This document shows, piece after piece, positions 39,481-43,990 of a stretch of 43,990 nucleotides of DNA. The position numbers and the translations under genes are program-made. The number at the start of each line of letters is the position of its first letter. Within the stretch, counting starts at the first letter, position 1. A model generated the notes under the pieces. That model was not told where the DNA came from. It did not search any database and saw only the letters and a program-made list of their open reading frames with translations. The DNA is from Cellulomonas sp. IC4_254 (GTDB lineage Bacteria; Actinomycetota; Actinomycetes; Actinomycetales; Cellulomonadaceae), in contig NZ_JAANNB010000007.1 of assembly GCF_011603975.1 (NCBI RefSeq), positions 1-43,990 on the forward strand, given 5' to 3'.

Positions 39481-39549
39481 CGAGTGAGCAGAAAACGCGC
39501 CGAGTGAGTACCCGGCGGATACTCACTCGGCGCGTTCCTTGCTCACTCG
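39481..39549. terminator. Nested bidirectional terminator
   Basis: The inner stem AACGCGCCGAGTGAGTA (39494-39510) pairs perfectly with 39520-39536 around a 9-base loop. The outer stem CGAGTGAGCA (39481-39490) pairs with TGCTCACTCG (39540-39549) across a 3-by-3 internal loop. The block TCACTCGGCGCGT also repeats directly 19 bases apart (39524 and 39543). It lies between converging genes. Confidence 0.85.
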
Positions 39550-39554
39550 GCGCG

Positions 39555-41057
39555 TCAGGCGGGGGTGCGCTCCGTCGCCGGCGAGGCAGCCGCCGGGGCG
39601 GCGGGGGCGCTGCGCTGCGGACGGACGAAGAACGCCACCAGCACCGCGCCGACCAGCGCGATCGCCGCCGGGAGCAGCAGCGACTGGGCCATGGCGTCGG
39701 AGAACCCGCCGGTCAGGGCCTCGGGCAGCGAGCCCGCCGCCTCGGCCGCGCCGGTCGAGTCCGCCGCGCCCGCGCCCAGCTCGGCCACGAGGCGCGCCTG
39801 GATGAGCGCGGCGATCGCGGCGGAGCCGAGCACCGAGCCGATCTGCCGGGTCGTGTTGAACACGCCGGAGCCGGCGCCCGCCTGCGCGCGCGGCAGGTTC
39901 CGGGTCGCGGTCGACGAGATCGGCGACCACAGGCAGGCGTTGGCCACGCCGAGCACCGCGCTCGGCAGCAGCAGCCGCGCCCACTGGTCGGGGTCCGGGC
40001 TCAGCCAGAGGAAGAACCACACCAGCGCGCCGGCCTGGAGCAGCATGCCGACCAGGGCGATGTTCCGGGGGTTGGCGGTGTCGACCTTGCGCCCGATCAC
40101 GGGCGACAGCACCAGGGTCATGACCGCCATCGGCGCCAGCATCAGCGCGGACCGGGTGGGGGAGAAGCCGAGCACGAGCTGGTAGTAGAAGACCAGCGGC
40201 AGCGACATGGAGGTCACGGTGAAGCCGAGGGCGCTGATCGCGCCGTTGGCGAGCGCGAAGTTCCGGTCCCGGAACAGGCCGAGCGGCAGCAGCGGCTCGA
40301 CCGTGGAGCGCGCCTGGTGCCACACGAACACCGCGAGCACGACCACGCCCGCGCCGACGACGCCCCACACCGGCAGCCAGCCGCCGATCAGGCCCCAGTC
40401 GTAGGACTGGCCCTCCTGGATGCCGAACACCAGCAGGAACATGCCGAGCGCGCTGAGCACGACGCCCGGGATGTCGAACCGGTGCGCGTGGGTCTCGAGC
40501 CGCGGCACCAGGCGCCAGGCGAGCACGAACGCGACCACGCCGATCGGCACGTTGACGATGAAGATCCACTCCCAGCCGAGGCCGTCGACGAGCACGCCGC
40601 CGAGGATCGGGCCGACCAGGGTCGCGACGCCGGCGACGGCGCCCCACAGGCTCATGGCCTTGCCGCGCGAGTCTGGCGGGAACATGCGGGTGATGACCGC
40701 CATCGTCTGCGGGGTCATCAGCGCGGCGCCGAGGCCCTGGACGGCGCGCGCGGCGATCAGGACGCCGATCGACCCGGCCAGGCCGCAGGCGAGCGACGCG
40801 AGCGTGAAGACGACCAGGCCGGTGAGGTAGACGGGCTTCGGCCCGAACCGGTCGCCGAGGCGCCCGGTGACCAGCAGCGGCGCGGCGTAGGTGAGCAGGT
40901 AGGCGCTGGTCACCCAGATGACCGCGTCGATGTCGGTGCCGAGCCCGGCCATGATGGCGGGGTTGGCGACCGACACGATCGTGGTGTCGACCAGGATCAT
41001 GAAGAAGCCCACGACCAGCGCCCAGAGGGCGGGCCAGGGACGGGCGGTCTCGGACAT
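39555..41057 (-). CDS. DHA2 (EmrB/QacA) multidrug efflux transporter
   Basis: A 500-residue 14-helix major facilitator. TM1 begins LWALVVGFFMILVDTTIVSV, with the Asp of the DHA2 motif D1 (LVDTTIVSVANPAI). Motif A is GRLGDRFGPKPVYLTG after TM2, motif B is LIAARAVQGLGAALM in TM4 and motif C is VGPILGGVLVDGLGWEWIF in TM5. It should export drugs or dyes by proton antiport. The ATG has GAGGAAC nearby. It lies 70 bases after the PadR gene, and the two probably share one transcript repressed by PadR. The C-terminus has a Pro/Ala-rich tail. Confidence 0.94.
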   Translation of the reverse strand: MSETARPWPALWALVVGFFMILVDTTIVSVANPAIMAGLGTDIDAVIWVTSAYLLTYAAPLLVTGRLGDRFGPKPVYLTGLVVFTLASLACGLAGSIGVLIAARAVQGLGAALMTPQTMAVITRMFPPDSRGKAMSLWGAVAGVATLVGPILGGVLVDGLGWEWIFIVNVPIGVVAFVLAWRLVPRLETHAHRFDIPGVVLSALGMFLLVFGIQEGQSYDWGLIGGWLPVWGVVGAGVVVLAVFVWHQARSTVEPLLPLGLFRDRNFALANGAISALGFTVTSMSLPLVFYYQLVLGFSPTRSALMLAPMAVMTLVLSPVIGRKVDTANPRNIALVGMLLQAGALVWFFLWLSPDPDQWARLLLPSAVLGVANACLWSPISSTATRNLPRAQAGAGSGVFNTTRQIGSVLGSAAIAALIQARLVAELGAGAADSTGAAEAAGSLPEALTGGFSDAMAQSLLLPAAIALVGAVLVAFFVRPQRSAPAAPAAASPATERTPA

Positions 41058-41127
41058 GCGGGTTCCTCGCAGGGGAGCTTGCTCGCGTGGAGCGGGGTGG
41101 AAGGGCGCGCGGCTGGTGGCCGCCGGG

Positions 41128-41685
41128 TCACCAGGCGATGTCGCCGGACTCGATGCCCTCGATGAAGGTGCCGATCCAGGTCGACTCGGTCTCGTAGACC
41201 GCGATCTGGTACGTCAGGTCGACCCAGTAGCGGGCCGGGAGGTCCTTGGCCCGGACGCGGTCGACGCCCGCGCGCAGGTCGTCGAGCTCGGCCGCGAGCC
41301 GGGCCCGCCGGTCGCGCAGCAGGTCCAGCACCGTGTCCCGGGGCAGGTTGTGCGCCTCCGCCAGCGCGAGCGGCAGGCGGGGGTACTCGTTGACCGGCGC
41401 GGCGATCATCGCGGCGAGCTGCTCGGTGAGCGCGTCGCGTCCGGCGGGGGTGATCTCGTAGGTGGTGCGCTCCGGGCGGTTGCCGGCGCGCTCGGTGCCG
41501 ACCGCCCGCAGCAGGCCGTCGCGGTGCATCCGGTCCACCGAGTGGTAGAGCGAGCCGGGACGGACCTTGACGACGCGGTCGGTGGCGCGGTGCAGGAGCA
41601 CCTGGTGCATCTCGTAGGGGTGCAGGGGTCGCTCGACCAGCAGCCCGAGGATCGCGACGGCGAGCGGGGTGAGGGTGCGGGCCAC
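41128..41685 (-). CDS. PadR family regulator
   Basis: A 185-residue repressor. The winged helix-turn-helix is at residues 5-80 (LAVAILGLLVERPLHPYEMH, then VRPGSLYHSVDRMHRDGLL and ERTTYEITPAGRDAL for the wing), a textbook PadR N-domain. A C-terminal helical dimerisation domain follows (RLAAELDDLRAGVDRVRAKD). GTG 41683-41685 is chosen because AAGGAGGAG lies 8 bases upstream; a longer frame to 41769 crosses the promoter. The TATAGT -10 and adjacent palindrome just upstream indicate autoregulation. The DHA2 exporter gene follows directly, the standard PadR drug-sensor and pump pairing. Confidence 0.93.
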   Translation of the reverse strand: MARTLTPLAVAILGLLVERPLHPYEMHQVLLHRATDRVVKVRPGSLYHSVDRMHRDGLLRAVGTERAGNRPERTTYEITPAGRDALTEQLAAMIAAPVNEYPRLPLALAEAHNLPRDTVLDLLRDRRARLAAELDDLRAGVDRVRAKDLPARYWVDLTYQIAVYETESTWIGTFIEGIESGDIAW

Positions 41686-41704
41686 GTGATGCTCCTCCTT
41701 GATT

Positions 41705-41721
41705 ACTCCACGTGGACTATA
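41705..41721 (-). promoter_or_regulatory. PadR promoter and operator
   Basis: The minus strand reads TATAGT (41716-41721) as -10, directly followed by TCCACGTGGA (41707-41716), a perfect 10-base palindrome that extends with one mismatch to 14 bases (41705-41718). A dimer bound here would block transcription start. Confidence 0.65.
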
Positions 41722-41779
41722 GGACGTCTGTCCCATGCAGGGAAGTCCGCGCGGCGTGACGCGGGCCACGCGGCACGGG

Positions 41780-42274
41780 TCAGGGAGCGGCGAGGTCCGC
41801 CGTCAGCTCCGCGACGGCGGTGTCGGCGAACGGGGTCTCCGGCAGGTTCGCGCGGTCGAGCTCGCGGGTCACGCTCAGCAGCACGGACCGGCCCTCGAGC
41901 AGCCCGATCGCGGACGCCGTCGCCGGGGCGCCGCGCATGTCGGGACCCACGCCGTCGTCGAGCACCTCGACGCCGACGGCCGCCAGCGCGGGCGCGAGGT
42001 CCGCCGCGGCGTCGGCCGGCAGCGCCGCGGTCCGCCAGCACCGGGCCGCCTCGCCCGCCCCGAAGCCGTCCGCGCAGTCGATCGGCTCGTAGCCCTCCGG
42101 CAGGACGACGGCGTCGAGGGCGGTCTCGATCCGCGCGCGCTGCTCGGGCCAGCGCTGCTCGTCGAGCCGGTGCCGCGCGACGTCGACCCAGTACGGCCCC
42201 GCGTACAGCGTCAGGGCGACCGCGCCCGCCGCGAGCGGGACGGCGACGAGGACGGCGGTGCGGGTGCGGCTCAC
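41780..42274 (-). CDS. Membrane-anchored protein of unknown function
   Basis: A 164-residue protein with one N-terminal hydrophobic segment (residues 6-26, AVLVAVPLAAGAVALTLYAG) acting as uncleaved anchor or signal peptide, and a mostly alpha/beta extracytoplasmic part. Two cysteines (CADGFGAGEAARC, about residues 71 and 83) could form a disulfide. The remainder has VGVEVLDDGVG and SVLLSVTREL strands. I do not recognise a family. The GTG 42272-42274 start is chosen because the preceding open frame lies over the end of the sirtuin gene. It follows the sirtuin gene by 50 bases on the same strand, so co-transcription is likely. Function unknown. Confidence 0.7.
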   Translation of the reverse strand: MSRTRTAVLVAVPLAAGAVALTLYAGPYWVDVARHRLDEQRWPEQRARIETALDAVVLPEGYEPIDCADGFGAGEAARCWRTAALPADAAADLAPALAAVGVEVLDDGVGPDMRGAPATASAIGLLEGRSVLLSVTRELDRANLPETPFADTAVAELTADLAAP

Positions 42275-42324
42275 CCCCTGGTCATCGGCGCCTGGGGGGT
42301 CCAGGCTGAGTCGTCGACCGCGGC

Positions 42325-43065
42325 TCAGGGGCGCGCCAGCAGCTCCGCGACCAGGGCGGGCAGCGCCTCCTCGATCGGCTCCCGGACCACCCGGTCCGCG
42401 ATCCGGTCGTACGGCGTCGGCTCGGCGTTCACGATGATCACCTCGGCGCCGGAGTCGGCGGCCAGGGCGGCGAGGCTGGCCACCGGCTGCACGGTCAGCG
42501 TCGTCCCCACGGCCAGCAGCACGTCGCCGTCGGTGGCCGCCGCGATCGCGCGCTCCAGCGCCCGGTCGGGCAGTCGCTCCCCGAAGTAGACGACGTCCGG
42601 CTTGAGGATGCCGCCGCACACCGCGCACGGCGGGTCGGGCTCGGCGTCCAGGCGCGCGAGCACGGACGCGGTCGGCTGCCGGTCGCCGCAGACCAGGCAG
42701 GACGTGGTGCGCAGCGTGCCGTGCAGCTCGACGACGTCGTCGGGGTCGGAGCCGGCGGCCTGGTGCAGCCCGTCGAAGTTCTGGGTGAGGAGCGCCTGCA
42801 GCCGGCCGGCCGCCGCCAGGTCGACCAGGGCGCGGTGCCCGGCCGCGGGCCGTGCCGTCCACGCCGGGTGCGTGCGCCACATCTCCCAGCCGCGCCGCCG
42901 GACGTCCGGGTCGGCGACGAGCCGGTCGATCTCGAGCAGCTCGGCCTGCTCGGGGTGCCGGGTCCAGGTGCCGTCGGGCCCGCGGAAGTCCGGGATGCCC
43001 GCGCCGGTCGAGACGCCGGCGCCGGTGAGGACGGTGACCCGGAGGCCGGGGGCCGGCATGTGCAC
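42325..43065 (-). CDS. Sirtuin (SIR2/CobB-type NAD-dependent deacylase)
   Basis: A 246-residue enzyme that removes acyl groups from lysines using NAD. The Rossmann entry VLTGAGVSTGAGIPDFRGPDG (residues 12-32) binds NAD, TQNFDGLHQAAG follows, and the catalytic His lies in VVELHGTLR near residue 117. Two CxxC pairs (CLVCGD and CAVCGG) form the structural zinc site, and KPDVVYFGERLP and VGTTLTVQPV complete the fold. The Ala-Arg-Tyr-x2-Arg signature of SIRT5-like desuccinylases is not seen; the region reads MWRTHPAWTARPAAGH. The GTG 43065 or the ATG two codons on (43059) is the start. It follows the LysR-like gene by 3 bases, so they form one operon. Confidence 0.94.
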   Translation of the reverse strand: MHMPAPGLRVTVLTGAGVSTGAGIPDFRGPDGTWTRHPEQAELLEIDRLVADPDVRRRGWEMWRTHPAWTARPAAGHRALVDLAAAGRLQALLTQNFDGLHQAAGSDPDDVVELHGTLRTTSCLVCGDRQPTASVLARLDAEPDPPCAVCGGILKPDVVYFGERLPDRALERAIAAATDGDVLLAVGTTLTVQPVASLAALAADSGAEVIIVNAEPTPYDRIADRVVREPIEEALPALVAELLARP

Positions 43066-43068
43066 CGC

Positions 43069-43950
43069 TCAGCGCCCCTTGCGGCCGCGGGACGAGCCGG
43101 GTCGTCCGCCGGACCGGCCACGCCCGCCGCCCGACCCGGACGACGGCCGGCCGCCGCGCGCCGGGGTGCCGCCGCTCCTGCCGCCCGCGCCCTTCGCGGC
43201 GGCGGTCTTGCCGGCCCCGCCCCTGCCGGCGCCGCCCGTGCGGCCCGCCCGCGCGTCCTTGCCCGTCGGGGCGGCGTCCGCCGGCGCCGTCGCGCCGCGG
43301 CCACGGGAGCTGTTGACGGTCCGCCCCCGCACGATCCCGATGAGCTCCTCGACCAGCGGGTCGCCGTCCCGGTCGGCGAGCCAGGCCAGCGCGGCCTGCG
43401 ACCCGGGCGCCCCGGTCAGCGGGCGGTACGTCAGGTCCTTGCGGTGGTGCAGCCGGGCCAGCGACTGCGGCACGAGGAGCAGGCCGACGCCCGACGCGAC
43501 GAGCGCCACCGCCTCCTCCGTCGTGGCGGGCTGCGGCAGCAGCGACGGCTCCCCGGGCGCGTCCGGCCAGCGCAGGACGTCGTCGGCCGGGGTGAGCACG
43601 GTCTCCTCGGCCAGGTCGTCCGGACCCACCTCGTCGAGGGCGGTCAGCAGGTGGTCCTTCGGCAGCACCACGACCGTGGTCTCGACGTACAGCGGGATCG
43701 CCGACAGCACGTCCCGGTCGACCGGCAGCCGCAGCAGCGCCGCGTCGGCCTCGCCCCGGGCCAGGACCGACCCGGCGTCCGCGGCGGTGGCGTGCACCAG
43801 CTCGAGCGGCACGTCGGCGACGCGCTCGCGCCAGGTGCGGATCCACGAGGCGGGGACGACACCGGGGACGAGCAGCAGCCGGAACCGCGGCCCGTCGGTC
43901 GCGGTGCGGTCGGCGGGCTCGGCGGACGCGGTCTCGGGACGCTCGGACAT
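43069..43950 (-). CDS. LysR-type effector-binding domain protein without HTH, with Arg/Gly tail
   Basis: A 293-residue protein. After 20 acidic and polar residues it enters an alpha/beta periplasmic-binding-like domain (FRLLLVPGVVPASWIRTWRE; GEADAALLRLPVDRDVLS; AVALVASGVGLLLVPQSLAR), the effector domain of LysR-type regulators. There is no helix-turn-helix before it and no room for one, because the ATG lies 7 bases after TACGCT (43958-43963), a leaderless promoter. From about residue 210 it is low-complexity Arg/Gly/Lys/Ala/Ser-rich (repeats such as GGRGRSGGRPG), strongly basic and disordered, suited to nucleic acid binding. It is first gene of the operon with the sirtuin. Function unknown; lysines in the tail are potential acylation targets. 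Confidence 0.88.
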   Translation of the reverse strand: MSERPETASAEPADRTATDGPRFRLLLVPGVVPASWIRTWRERVADVPLELVHATAADAGSVLARGEADAALLRLPVDRDVLSAIPLYVETTVVVLPKDHLLTALDEVGPDDLAEETVLTPADDVLRWPDAPGEPSLLPQPATTEEAVALVASGVGLLLVPQSLARLHHRKDLTYRPLTGAPGSQAALAWLADRDGDPLVEELIGIVRGRTVNSSRGRGATAPADAAPTGKDARAGRTGGAGRGGAGKTAAAKGAGGRSGGTPARGGRPSSGSGGGRGRSGGRPGSSRGRKGR

Positions 43951-43957
43951 CGCCGTC

Positions 43958-43963
43958 AGCGTA
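43958..43963 (-). promoter_or_regulatory. -10 hexamer TACGCT of the LysR-like/sirtuin operon
   Basis: The minus strand reads TACGCT, 7 bases before the ATG at 43950. A TATCCT at 43981-43986 on the plus strand may belong to a divergent gene beyond the window. Confidence 0.55.
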
Positions 43964-43990
43964 GCCGCGCCGCGCGTCCGTATCCTGGTG

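Noticed and set aside
42325-43065. SIRT5-like desuccinylase specificity for the sirtuin
   Set aside because: The Tyr and Arg of the acyl-pocket signature are not visible, so only a general deacylase call is made.
1-43990. CRISPR arrays, tRNA or rRNA genes, IS elements, prophage or integrative element ends
   Set aside because: No regular spaced repeats, no GGTTCGAATCC-type arm, no transposase or integrase frames, and uniform composition throughout.

Overview
This window is a very GC-rich actinobacterial chromosome segment. Several things point to a Cellulomonas-like member of the Micrococcales, which is inference rather than proof. Codons end almost always in G or C, GTG starts are common, and many genes look leaderless: a TANNNT hexamer sits 4-8 bases before the start codon. 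Plant-polysaccharide sugar genes, a chemoreceptor and a wall-anchored protein with the class E sortase motif LAVTG add to this. I see no rRNA, tRNA, CRISPR array, IS element or prophage.

Layout. 1-6.5 kb: the tail of a BMP-like lipoprotein gene, a HAD phosphatase, a TetR regulator coupled to an SGNH esterase under a perfect palindromic operator, a chemoreceptor and an MFS permease. 6.5-7.1 kb: the only large gene-free stretch, holding nested inverted repeats and a possible 24-codon peptide. 7.1-11.7 kb: a thioredoxin-fold lipoprotein coupled to an AI-2E-family permease, small membrane and helical proteins, a GAF protein and a ZIP metal transporter. 11.9-18 kb: a sugar locus with a divergent LacI regulator, a binding protein, two permeases (the first with a disturbed 5' end) and a GH127 beta-L-arabinofuranosidase. 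No ATPase gene is present, so a shared ATPase is expected.

18-25.5 kb: a ClC channel/antiporter, a TetR-MMPL export pair, a NarL/DesK-type two-component system and a membrane protein. 25.5-28.5 kb: a GH2 glycosidase and a LacI regulator with a TTGCCACGTGGCAA operator between them. 28.5-32.5 kb: an MFS permease coupled to a large ATPase-LuxR regulator, behind an unusual three-copy repeat. 32.6-37.8 kb: a 1733-residue surface protein with about eight Lys-led Ig-like modules, an SdrD-B-like domain and a sortase signal.

37.9-39.4 kb: a minimal solute-binding lipoprotein coupled to a cation-diffusion-type transporter. 39.5-41.7 kb: a PadR regulator and a DHA2 drug exporter. 41.8-44 kb: a membrane-anchored unknown, a sirtuin, and a LysR-type effector domain without its helix-turn-helix but with an Arg/Gly tail.

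Most loci follow one scheme: a local one-component regulator beside a transporter or enzyme, with a visible palindrome in the promoter. The least explained items are the structured region at 6.6-6.7 kb, the membrane gene at 9.0-9.8 kb whose promoter points at no usual start codon, the frame break in the sugar permease, and the repeat cluster at 28.53-28.59 kb.
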